A stretch of 64,000 nt of DNA from Trissonchulus latispiculum (Eukaryota > Nematoda > Enoplea > Enoplida > Ironidae). Below, in pieces: positions 58,301 through 64,000 of this stretch. How positions within the stretch are numbered: position 1 is the first letter of the stretch; every line of letters starts with the position of its first letter. Location: assembly GCA_030248195.1 (NCBI GenBank), contig JASAND010026219.1, positions 1 to 64,000 on the forward strand. The letters run 5' to 3'. The notes beneath the pieces were generated by a model. That model was not told where the DNA came from. It saw nothing but the letters and a program-made list of their open reading frames with translations, and ran no database searches. The translations under genes and the position numbers were made by a program.

Positions 58301-61300
58301 TCAAAAGCTAAAAAAGTGGGCGTCTAAATAAAAAAGTAGAGAAAAATGAATGGATAAAAGTCTGAAGATGGCGTCAAAACGGGCAGAAAAATTGCTATAT
58401 ACAAACGTCGACTAAAAAATTGATACAATGAGCTGATACATTAAACCATAAAAAAGCTGGCTGCAAACACAGTCAAGGTGCATAACATCTTTGGAGTGGA
58501 GAAAAAAAGTAGTGAATTCAGGGAGCTGTTCATAAATAGGAAAGCCACTAAAACAATTTCTAAATAGTTGGATAGTAATTTACACTCATTACTTCAGACA
58601 ACAACAGCGGCCTTTCTATTATACATCTAAAGATTAAGATCTCAAAACAGTTTATAGAAACTAGATAGCAGACACAAATGGCCAAAGAGAGACGTCTACA
58701 AAATTTGAACACGTATAGAAGTCAGCAAGTGCAATAGTATTATCTACAAACTTGCACTTTTAGGATACCTGTCCTATGACTATACTTAAAATTCTGTGAA
58801 AACTATCCCTTCCCAAAGCTGATCATAAAAATGCACAGGCAGAACAAAATGGCCAATTTTAAGACGCGATTTCCCAGAACTCAGCGGGTAATCACAACCC
58901 GTATAGTTAGTTAGTTGTAATTTATGTATTCACTCTACATACTGCCGTTATAGACAGACAGACACCCTGTCATCAAAGAACTTACAAAAAGACAGACACA
59001 CGAGGAAAAATCATGCATAAAATTACGTATATGCATACTGTTTTACAAGAACAAAAATATGCGTACCTGTAAAAACTGTTTACAAGGCCATAGAATTTAT
59101 CAAAAAAGAAGTAAACGCGCAAAACTTCATTGAAAGGAGAAATGGGTATATATAGATGAAAGGAATTCAGAAATTGGTCAGTCATGCGATCAAGGTTACA
59201 AAAATTTACAGTTGCCGGTCTGGTTACACAAATCTATTCACATTTTCTTGTCGAAACTGGCGCAGAAACTAAGATTTAAAAATATTTTCAGTTTTGGACA
59301 ACCTAACATACGAAATATACGGTGTCGGCTCCACTAGCGAAATAAGGATCTCTTGCACTTTTCCTCCAGCCCTAACTTTTGAGTTTTTCGACCAATAACT
59401 TTGAAATTTTATATGGGAGCCTATTGGAGGCTGATGAATTAAAAAATTAAAAAATTTTTAAATTTTAAAAATTTTAAATTTTAGTTTGGTAAGGGGGACC
59501 AAGGGGAACCGGGTTTTCAAGGGCGCTGAGCACGAATCTGAAATCCGATTCTCGATTCAGCTTTTCGTTAGCTCAGTATAAGCTTACACGTTAAGCTTAC
59601 AACTTTAGCTTATACTGAGCTTACGAAAACCTGAATCGAGAAACGGATATCAGATTCGTGCTCAGCGCCCCTGAAAACCCCTGTATTCAACTTTTCAGCA
59701 AAATCGAAGGCAAAAAATTTTGCGGTTCCCCTTGGTCCCCCCTTACCAAACTAAAATTTAAAATTATTAAAATTTCAAAATTTTTGAATTCATCAGCCTC
59801 CAGCACGCACCCATACAAAATTTCAAAGTTAGTGCTCGAAAAAATAAAAAGTTAGGGCTGGGCGGGGAAAGCGCAAAAATGCCCGGCATTGGTGTACACT
59901 GTACCCTTGAAAAATTAGAATTTCAGATTGTATACTCGAAAGGTCAAAAAGTACAAGGAACGTATGAATTTTTTATTAAGTTTGTATGATTTTTTTATTA
60001 AGTTTGTATCAAAATAGAAACTGTTTTCTTTCAAAAAGCTTCTAATCTCTTCACCTTAGCTGAACTCCAGAACAGAGTTGGAGATGGACACATTTTTCTT
60101 GACCACGACCGCCCCGCGACCGCAGTAGCCGTGACCGCGACCGCTCGCGACCGCGACCGCAGCCCGCATGATATTTGTGTGACCGCAAAATTTCCAGTTA
60201 TTGAGCTTTAAATCCGTAGAAAAATCCTCTTTTTTCGTATGCTTAAGCTATTTTCACTATTTTTTTGACAATCGCTCAACGGAAAGTTACAAATAAGTTA
60301 GATTTCTGTAATGGCTATCTTTTCTGAAATTGTTTAATAAACAAAGAAGCTTATCATTCTGAATAAAATGTAAATTTTGTTCGATTGTAGTCTAAATCTT
60401 CAAGTTTGAATTCTTATTTGTCGCAAAGAAACGAAACGCAAAACCCTGAGAATAGTCCTGGGCAACTGTCCCAAAAATTCTCTGTAAAGCCGCTTTCTAA
60501 TTGGTTGCATGGGCTCAGAAAAATCCGTGTTCAAAACAATCCAGTTGCCAATATCAAAATTTCACATTTTCGCTGCTGTGCATAGGCATAGATGCCGCTG
60601 AGAGCCCTCCTTTCGGCATAACATAGCCTATAGATGTACAAGTGTTGACAATACTAGACTAACTGACCTGCGTAGTTGAACCTGTCAAAATCTGACAATA
60701 TTTGATTTTTTGGTCAGTTTTTGACCCCATAAATAATTTTTAGGTGTTATATATCTCTTAAACCATAAAGGAGTCAAACAATATATATTCGGAAGAGCAA
60801 AGCTGCAGGTCTTGGTAAGAAGCATTCGCATGACTACAAGTTTGTCCGAGTAGGCTGACCAAAGCACAAGTTATAGCTAATTTCTCCAAAACCTATATTT
60901 TCAACGCCGATACTTTCTGAAACGTTTCTCAGCCTAATTATTATTACTGTAACAAATTTGAATAGATTGCAACGACAAATGCGGTTTTAAAGCCAAAATG
61001 CGAACCCGAACCAGCACGTTAATAAAGGAGTTGGTTTCGTTTCGTGTATTTTTAACTTGTATAGATATAGTAATCTAATTTTGCACGAAATTAGCTGAAG
61101 ATTACAAAATAGCTTCGTGTTGGTTACAAACCCGCAACTCCTCAATGACTTAACCCTAGCAACAGCTTCCTATTTTAGCTTCTAATCTACAATTCAGATT
61201 ACGTAGATTTTTAACTATCACAAAAGGAGTATACCAGTATACTATCAAATCTTTTATATTTACTGGCCGCTCATCGAAATCTGTTGAGCCCGTCAAATTA

Positions 61301-63818
61301 AGAAATTGGCTAAATTAAAATTATACAAAATTTAAAATGAACAATTTGCATATTATTGCTGACAGAAATAAAAAAATAATTTGGAACAATCAGAAATTTG
61401 CTGTAAATTGGCCAAAATCGCTAAGATTTGATTAGAAATTTGCGGTCCTTGCGGTCAAGAAAATTTGCCCACGACCGCGACCGCCCGCGGGTACCCGCGA
61501 CCGCGTCCAACTCTGCTCCAGAAATTTCGATCTAATCAAATAATCAATTAACGAGTCCCGCCTACTAGCAAGATAACAGATTATTTCCTGTAGACAGTTA
61601 CTGTATTACAATAGTAAAAGCGTAGACCTTTCTGATAGCCCACGTTTACCTCATTTTCTTGATGTAAATACTGACCAGCCAGACAGTTTGGGGTCAATGA
61701 TGGAAACAAAATTAGTCAGGCAAAAATCCTATCTCACGGTTTCACCCAAGGCAGACAGTAACTGTATTTTCAAGGACCAACCGATCTAAATATTGACTAA
61801 ATATTTCCCCTCCCCCATTCACAAAAGTAGTTCTTATTCAAAAGTAAATTAAAAGTAGTATTTCCTCTTTACTATTCCATCAATATCTGACCGTGAACAC
61901 ATTTGAACAAACCGATAACTAATCAAACTTTGGAAGAGTTGCGCAAAAGAATAAGACATCCCTCAAAAAATTTATATGAATATATAAATTCTTATTTAAA
62001 ACTCCATATTTAAAATAATTATTCAACTGTACCAAAAAATCTATATATAGGTCAAAGCTTGCCTGTTAAACGTACAAAAGCTTTTACCAGAAATGCATGC
62101 AAAAGTGAAACACTATGGCCATTAAATCTGGACACTTTGATGTCTCTAGTAAGTAACACTGACCGCTCTGTGCAATGTATTTACAAAGTGTTACATCAAC
62201 AAGTCGCCAAACGGACAATAGAAGTTCAGACGCCCAGTCAAACATTATGTTAATGTAAACAAGTGCTTTCAAAATAGCATCTCTCTCTGTTAATCTCTAC
62301 AATTTCCGCCAAAGGAAACATGTTGCACAATGTATTTCAGTCAATCTAATCGGTGTAGATATTTAGTTGAGCATTTCCTCAAAACTTGATGGTTTAATAT
62401 GTTACAAAATGTGTAAGTACAAGACATAACCTATTACATAGGCTTGAATCCTAAATCCAGCGGGAATACGATTTTTCGTGACTTCAGGACAGGGGCGTAT
62501 CCTGAATTTTGAAAAACAGGCGGTGAGGTCCAGGGCAGAAGTTTGAAAAACCTTTGATTTATTTGGGGTCTTGTTAAAATCCGCCCCCCCAATTTTGCGT
62601 CCATAGAGTTTTTGATTCCCAAGGGGCAGGGTGGGAGGGTCAGGACCCCTGGGCCTTCCGCTCCGGAAATACACCAATGAGGATATGTGTGTACAACATC
62701 GATAATAAGTTAATCTCAGCTACCACGACAGCCAGTGAAACCAAATTTTATTTTTTCTCCTTTCCCATTTCTAAAGCTGAACAATGTAAAGAAAATGAGG
62801 GGGTGGGAGGAATTGATAACCAAAAAAGGTAAAGTCTCAATACACGTGGACATGAAATTTAAAATACGGGCATACAACAAAAATAAACAACACATCGCAG
62901 AAATATGTAAGAATCTACCATAAAATGAAAACATACACATAAACAAACCTCTATTTTGAACTTCAGCATCTTTACTGTTCTCCAATATTCTGATCAACTG
63001 GAGTCGTTTCGTTTGCAGTTGATCCAAAAACTCCTAAAATACAACAATTACGTAAATCTACAGTATTTACATCAGAAAACGCGGGCGATACAAGGCATAA
63101 ATCATAATGAAAAACGCCTGCCATGCAGTCACTAAGACAGAAGCCCTAGTCCGAAATCAGAGAGCCAATAGGCGCGGCACTCCTAACTTCTCTCCTGAGC
63201 TGGGAGCGGCTCCAGCTAAGCATTAGGAGAAATCGTTTGAAACTTGAAACCTTTCGGTGATGATCAATCACATTGTGATGTCTAATGCAGCAAACGGCAA
63301 CGACAACAAACGGGTTTAGTTGGTCCCCTAGGCATCCTCAAAAGAAGCCACCTAGGAAGGTATTCAGGAGAATTTATTTGAAACGCGTCCTGTGGATACT
63401 ATCTAACAATAGCAGTTTTTTCTATTGTACAGTAAGTACAAGCAGTATACCTGCTGCTTTTTAGACGTTCCTTTGATGGCCTCCACCAGGGTAATGTCAA
63501 TGGTTCCCGAGTACTCCCTTTGCATATCCGTCAGCCAGTGCTTCAGTTGCATCAGCTCTCCGATCTGTTCCTGAGCCTTGGCACTCAGACCGCGCGGGAG
63601 CCCCGTGCGGCCTGTGGGTGGACTGGGCGGGAAGCCTGGGGGTGAGGGAGCGGGTGCACGACCCTGATGGCGATGATGGTGGTGCGGCGGTTGCGGTGCT
63701 GCGGTGGTGCTACTGTGGCCGTGCTGTTGTTGTGTCACATCCGGAGAGTGGAGTGGTTCCGGCTTCTCTGGTCGCTCTAGGCTGGCATAGTCCGGCTCAT
63801 CAATGTAGGTATGGATCA
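37143..63818 (-). CDS. Dys: Dystrophin, 3' part of gene (23 exons seen)
   Basis: The exons join to about 1,310 codons and run off the right edge at the 5' side. Order: Pro/His-rich linker, spectrin-like triple-helical repeats, WW domain (PWERH..TTWDHP), EF-hand-like regions, ZZ finger ([23 protein letters not shown]), then a coiled coil ([26 protein letters not shown]) and an acidic end. In animals this region binds beta-dystroglycan (WW-EF-ZZ) and dystrobrevin and syntrophin (coiled coil and flanks), tying actin to the membrane in muscle and neurons. All exon phases match except between exons 8 and 9, where an exon is missing from my model. The ZZ sequence [14 protein letters not shown] is arthropod-like. 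Confidence 0.95.
37772..37964 (-). CDS. Dys: Dystrophin exon 22: Gly/Pro/Ser-rich
   Basis: Acceptor TTTTAG, donor CCATG|GTATGT; phase 0 in, 1 out. Low-complexity peptide with no domain; phase and position support it. Confidence 0.8.
38246..38570 (-). CDS. Dys: Dystrophin exon 21: coiled coil
   Basis: Acceptor CTTCAG, donor GATGAG|GTTTGT; phase 2 in, 0 out. A Gly/Pro/Ser linker precedes the leucine-zipper helix [20 protein letters not shown], the dystrobrevin-binding coiled coil. Confidence 0.95.
38960..39196 (-). CDS. Dys: Dystrophin exon 20: syntrophin-binding region
   Basis: Acceptor TTGCAG, donor AATAA|GTTAGT; phase 2 in, 2 out. [14 protein letters not shown] and [14 protein letters not shown] match vertebrate DDEHLLIQHYCQSL and ELERILADLEEENR. 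Confidence 0.93.
39492..39697 (-). CDS. Dys: Dystrophin exon 19: after ZZ
   Basis: Acceptor TTGTAG, donor CTAAG|GTGTGT; phase 0 in, 2 out. [20 protein letters not shown] and [13 protein letters not shown] match the conserved post-ZZ segment. Confidence 0.96.
39983..40094 (-). CDS. Dys: Dystrophin exon 18: ZZ zinc finger
   Basis: Acceptor TTACAG, donor TTGCG|GTTAGT; phase 2 in, 0 out. [20 protein letters not shown] then [11 protein letters not shown] supply the remaining Cys and His ligands. Confidence 0.97.
40488..40654 (-). CDS. Dys: Dystrophin exon 17: ZZ domain start
   Basis: Acceptor TTGTAG, donor CTTCG|GTAAAC; phase 0 in, 2 out. [20 protein letters not shown] precedes the first zinc ligands CNVC. 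Confidence 0.96.
40689..41330. mobile_element. Foldback MITE, CAAGAG family, copy 1
   Basis: Arms of about 265 bp (40689-40958 and 41068-41330) leave a spacer of about 110 bp. The flanks GTCAAAG (40682-40688 and 41331-41337) are a target duplication; GG at the left makes it 8 bp if the last base of the element is counted. Lies in the intron between dystrophin exons 16 and 17. Confidence 0.85.
41557..41634 (-). CDS. Dys: Dystrophin exon 16: [15 protein letters not shown]
   Basis: Acceptor TTTAAG, donor AAGGG|GTACAC; 26 codons, phase 0 both sides. [19 protein letters not shown] is one of the most conserved stretches of the family. Confidence 0.96.
41831..41910 (-). CDS. Dys: Dystrophin exon 15: EF-hand region 2
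   Basis: Acceptor TTTTAG, donor TTCAG|GTGGAA; phase 1 in, 0 out. [20 protein letters not shown] followed by LYDCVQ; placed by homology because it is too short for ORF-based detection. Confidence 0.92.
42051..42136 (-). CDS. Dys: Dystrophin exon 14: EF-hand region
   Basis: Acceptor TTTTAG, donor TAAGT|GTGAGT; phase 2 in, 1 out. [20 protein letters not shown] is close to vertebrate [20 protein letters not shown]. Confidence 0.96.
42313..42720. mobile_element. Foldback MITE, CAAGAG family, copy 2
   Basis: Starts CAAGAGTACATAATAACTAA and ends with its near reverse complement; arms of about 188 bp and a loop of about 30 bp. CTAAAAC flanks both sides (42306-42312 and 42721-42727). Lies in the intron between exons 13 and 14. 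Confidence 0.85.
42958..43165 (-). CDS. Dys: Dystrophin exon 13: EF-hand region
   Basis: Acceptor TTGCAG, donor GACCC|GTAAGC; phase 1 in, 2 out. Contains [14 protein letters not shown] and [14 protein letters not shown], matching vertebrate CVDMCLNWLLNVYD. Confidence 0.96.
43427..43580. mobile_element. Small hAT-like MITE, degenerate
   Basis: CCAGGGACATATCCAGGATT at one end and CCCAGCCCCTGG at the other resemble the CAGGGGCGTATCC ends of the 55269 element. No clear duplication. Confidence 0.5.
43620..43756 (-). CDS. Dys: Dystrophin exon 12: WW end, EF-hand start
   Basis: Acceptor TTTCAG, donor GTGCT|GTAAGT; phase 2 in, 1 out. [20 protein letters not shown] completes [22 protein letters not shown] starts EF-hand region 1. 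Confidence 0.96.
43885..43945 (-). CDS. Dys: Dystrophin exon 11: WW domain, first half
   Basis: Acceptor TTTTAG, donor GTAAA|GTGAGC; phase 1 in, 2 out. Encodes [20 protein letters not shown] with the first conserved Trp and the aromatic pair that bind the PPxY of dystroglycan. Confidence 0.95.
44174..44295. mobile_element. CAAGAG-family fragment
   Basis: CAAGAGTACATAATACATAA repeats the terminus of the 42313 element, but the other end is lost or diverged. Confidence 0.5.
44374..44599 (-). CDS. Dys: Dystrophin exon 10: end of rod, before WW
   Basis: Acceptor TTGCAG, donor GCCG|GTAATT; phase 0 in, 1 out. Ends [15 protein letters not shown], matching the vertebrate HRDFGPASQHFL just before the WW domain. 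Confidence 0.96.
44859..44993 (-). CDS. Dys: Dystrophin exon 9: repeat 24
   Basis: Acceptor TTTCAG, donor CTAAA|GTACAG; phase 0 in, 0 out, 45 codons. Contains [20 protein letters not shown], equal to the vertebrate RQAEVIKGSWQPVGDLLIDS. It cannot be spliced straight to exon 8 without a stop. Confidence 0.92.
45091..45897. mobile_element. Foldback MITE, ACAAGTAATT family
   Basis: The outer 196 bp (45091-45286) match the reverse complement of 45700-45897 almost perfectly; ends ACAAGTAATTAAAATGCTCC. The spacer is about 410 bp. A diverged piece of the same family (GAGAGGACTAGTTTTAAAAA) lies at about 44790-44830. No target duplication detected. Confidence 0.85.
46068..47075. repeat. 149-bp tandem array
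   Basis: About 6.7 copies of a 149-bp unit containing GACCCACACCGGACCCACTG. Two variants differ at linked sites (ACAAGTCGGTGGGG..CGTGGGTGGTAT against ACAGGTCGGTGGAG..TGTGGGTGGCAT). Order along the plus strand is A, A, B, A, B, B-like. The 134-codon minus-strand ORFs recur every 149 bp in changing frames and are a property of the repeat, not genes. Confidence 0.95.
47791..47826. repeat. Perfect 16-bp hairpin
   Basis: TATTATGTAGGGGCGC, loop TATC, then the exact reverse complement GCGCCCCTACATAATA. Confidence 0.9.
47838..48200. repeat. Long purine-rich tract with G runs
   Basis: The plus strand is mostly A and G for about 360 bp, broken by one GC-rich patch (47955-48045), with several runs of eight or more G. 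Sits just 3' of exon 8 in the gene's direction. Triplex or G-quadruplex folding is possible. Confidence 0.75.
48284..48422 (-). CDS. Dys: Dystrophin exon 8: repeat 24 start, acidic loop
   Basis: Acceptor TTTTAG, donor GATG|GTAAGA; phase 0 in, 1 out. [18 protein letters not shown] is followed by SEEDDDD. Vertebrate dystrophin would continue with about 35-45 residues before the equivalent of exon 9. Confidence 0.9.
48504..49214. mobile_element. Foldback element with CTACAGGAAACTCCTGTA units
   Basis: The ends ACTCTTAGAAATGTTCCAGT and, in reverse complement, ACTCTTAAAAAGACTCCAGT extend to about 50 bp. Internal units around TTTCTACAGGAAACTCCTGT recur several times. A GC-rich patch (48863-48935) is nested inside. 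Lies between dystrophin exons 7 and 8. Confidence 0.7.
49396..49552 (-). CDS. Dys: Dystrophin exon 7: spectrin repeat
   Basis: Acceptor TTGTAG, donor ATACAG|GTACTC; phase 2 in, 0 out. [16 protein letters not shown] and [14 protein letters not shown] correspond to QWKRLHLSLQELLVWL and QAPIGGDFPAVQKQ in vertebrate dystrophin, which fixes the position in repeats 23-24. Confidence 0.95.
50075..50247 (-). CDS. Dys: Dystrophin exon 6: spectrin repeat
   Basis: Acceptor TTTTAG, donor GTTAG|GTCCGT; phase 0 in, 2 out. Contains [20 protein letters not shown]. The earlier GT at GAC|GTTAGG gives a frame that does not read into exon 7, so it was not used. Confidence 0.88.
50487..50844 (+). mobile_element. 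MITE, family with 28500 copy
   Basis: Matches the reverse complement of 28500-28854. Ends CATAGGTTAACGCGGGGG and GGACCCGACCCTATG; the core is AT-rich with AAAATTT runs. Confidence 0.7.
50845..53062. other. Intron sequence, no exon seen
   Basis: AT-rich part of the intron between dystrophin exons 5 and 6. Phases of the two exons match, so no exon is expected here. Confidence 0.6.
53063..53454. mobile_element. MITE, TGGGTTTATTTTA family, copy 1
   Basis: TGGGTTTATTTTA and TAAAATAAACCCA form the ends. C/G homopolymer blocks flank an AT core that contains TGCCAAATTTTTAGGATTTT, shared with the 55930 copy. Confidence 0.8.
53734..53923 (-). CDS. Dys: Dystrophin exon 5: spectrin repeat
   Basis: Acceptor CTCTAG, donor AAAAG|GTGGGC; phase 2 in, 0 out. 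Contains [18 protein letters not shown]. Confidence 0.9.
55026..55180 (-). CDS. Dys: Dystrophin exon 4: spectrin repeat
   Basis: Acceptor TTCTAG, donor GACTC|GTATGT; phase 0 in, 2 out. Encodes [29 protein letters not shown]. Confidence 0.9.
55269..55459. mobile_element. hAT-like MITE with 8-bp duplication
   Basis: CAGGGGCGTATCCAGG and GGATACGCCCCTG form the ends of a 191-bp element. AATTATAT flanks both sides (55261-55268 and 55460-55467), a perfect 8-bp duplication. A relic with a similar left end lies at 62489. Confidence 0.85.
55694..55905 (-). CDS. Dys: Dystrophin exon 3: spectrin repeat
   Basis: Acceptor TTTTAG, donor GGAA|GTAGGT; phase 1 in, 0 out. Contains [20 protein letters not shown] and [13 protein letters not shown], with the repeat-defining tryptophans. 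Confidence 0.9.
55930..56344. mobile_element. MITE, TGGGTTTATTTTA family, copy 2
   Basis: Same structure and core as 53063-53454, with long C runs at the right end. It begins about 25 bp upstream of the acceptor of dystrophin exon 3. Confidence 0.8.
56599..58025. mobile_element. Element with GGGTAAAACCCGGC / CCCCGG arrays
   Basis: Left units of TGGGTAAAACCCGGCTCCGG face right units of CCGGAGCCGGGTTTTACCCA; both ends contain GGCCCCGG repeats. A separate element (56958-57358) is nested inside. No target duplication found. Confidence 0.7.
56958..57358. mobile_element. MITE with ATCCGGAT arrays, nested
   Basis: The ends TAGTGATGGGCACCGGATAT and TAGTGATGGGCACTGGATAT are inverted. Both ends are arrays of the palindrome ATCCGGAT; the middle is AT-rich. 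The flanking 8-mers ATATATAA and ATTATTAA differ at two positions, so the duplication is uncertain. Confidence 0.75.
58060..59351. other. Intron sequence, no exon seen
   Basis: Part of the 7-kb intron between dystrophin exons 2 and 3. No conserved exon or repeat noted. Confidence 0.6.
59352..59877. mobile_element. Foldback MITE
   Basis: The outer CTTGCACTTTTCCTCCAGCC pairs with GGCTGGGCGGGGAAAGCGCA. Inner pairs include GCGCTGAGCACGAATCTG and CAGATTCGTGCTCAGCGC around a small hairpin of AAGCTTA units. Confidence 0.75.
60073..61515. mobile_element. hAT-like element with GCGACC arrays
   Basis: CAGAGTTGG and CCAACTCTG are the ends, as in the 30559 element. CTCCAGAA lies directly outside both (60065-60072 and 61516-61523), a perfect 8-bp duplication. 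GCGACC/GGTCGC units fill the subterminal 100 bp on each side. No transposase is visible. Confidence 0.88.
62489..62680. mobile_element. Decayed hAT-like MITE
   Basis: CAGGGGCGTATCCTGAATTT repeats the 55269 left end. The right end is not preserved. C/G runs inside are typical for the group. Confidence 0.45.
62949..63033 (-). CDS. Dys: Dystrophin exon 2: spectrin repeat helix
   Basis: Acceptor TTTTAG, donor AGAG|GTTTGT; phase 0 in, 1 out. Encodes [20 protein letters not shown]. It is followed by a 7-kb intron full of transposons. Confidence 0.85.
63451..63818 (-). CDS. Dys: Dystrophin exon 1 of window: Pro/His-rich linker
   Basis: Acceptor TTTCAG, donor CAGCAG|GTATAC; enters in phase 1, leaves in phase 0. 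Begins [20 protein letters not shown], then a His/Gln/Pro-rich stretch ([15 protein letters not shown]), and ends with a helix ([20 protein letters not shown]) that starts a spectrin-type repeat. The low-complexity part looks like a hinge. Confidence 0.85.
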
Positions 63819-64000
63819 CTGAAACGGACAAGAAAGATAAATAACAACCATAAAAGAAAAGAATAGACAAAAATACTGAACCTAGAGTAGAATAAAGGAT
63901 AGGTATATATGTAAAATACTCAGAGATTTAGTGTTACAAGTTTGGTGACATATATACATGAAAATTCGAAAAAGCGAATAGCTCTGCAATTAATCTTATT

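Overview
This is nuclear DNA from an invertebrate animal. Genes are split by GT-AG introns, the non-coding DNA is AT-rich, and DNA-transposon derivatives sit in almost every intron. The phylum cannot be fixed from the window. The ZZ finger of the dystrophin gene has an arthropod-like sequence, and two intronless 7TM receptors are present (one resembling nematode-type serpentine receptors), so an ecdysozoan is the best guess.

Layout. 1-3310: a large foldback repeat with telomere-like ends, holding two copies of a tRNA-derived SINE. 4784-5983 (-): an orphan 7TM receptor. 7353-7859: a hAT-like MITE filled with GGCCGGCC, with an 8-bp target duplication. 8537-17329: a Ty3/gypsy-type LTR element that has gag, a CCHC knuckle and a retropepsin but has lost RT, RNase H and most of integrase; its 5' LTR is truncated. 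20644-25562 (-): a gene of at least four exons for a cysteine-rich protein with a Lys/Arg-rich tail, not recognised. 30559-32509: a hAT-like element carrying a cloverleaf-perfect tRNA-Asn. 32782-33789 (+): a second 7TM receptor. 37143-63818 (-): the 3' part of a dystrophin gene, 23 exons reconstructed by homology and splice phase, running off the right edge.

The dystrophin exons encode, in order, a Pro/His-rich segment, spectrin-like repeats, a WW domain, EF-hand-like regions, a ZZ zinc finger, a coiled coil and an acidic C-terminus. All neighbouring exon phases fit except one junction (exon 8 to 9), where an exon is expected but was not found; a 149-bp tandem array and a foldback MITE occupy that intron.

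The most unusual theme is a group of foldback and hAT-like elements. Just inside short terminal inverted repeats, each carries its own array of GC-rich or palindromic short motifs (GGCCGGCC, GCGACC, CCGCGGG, ATCCGGAT, CCCCGG). Three elements with this array organisation (7353, 30559, 60073) have perfect 8-bp target duplications; a fourth with an 8-bp duplication (55269) is a small hAT-like MITE with G/C runs rather than such an array.
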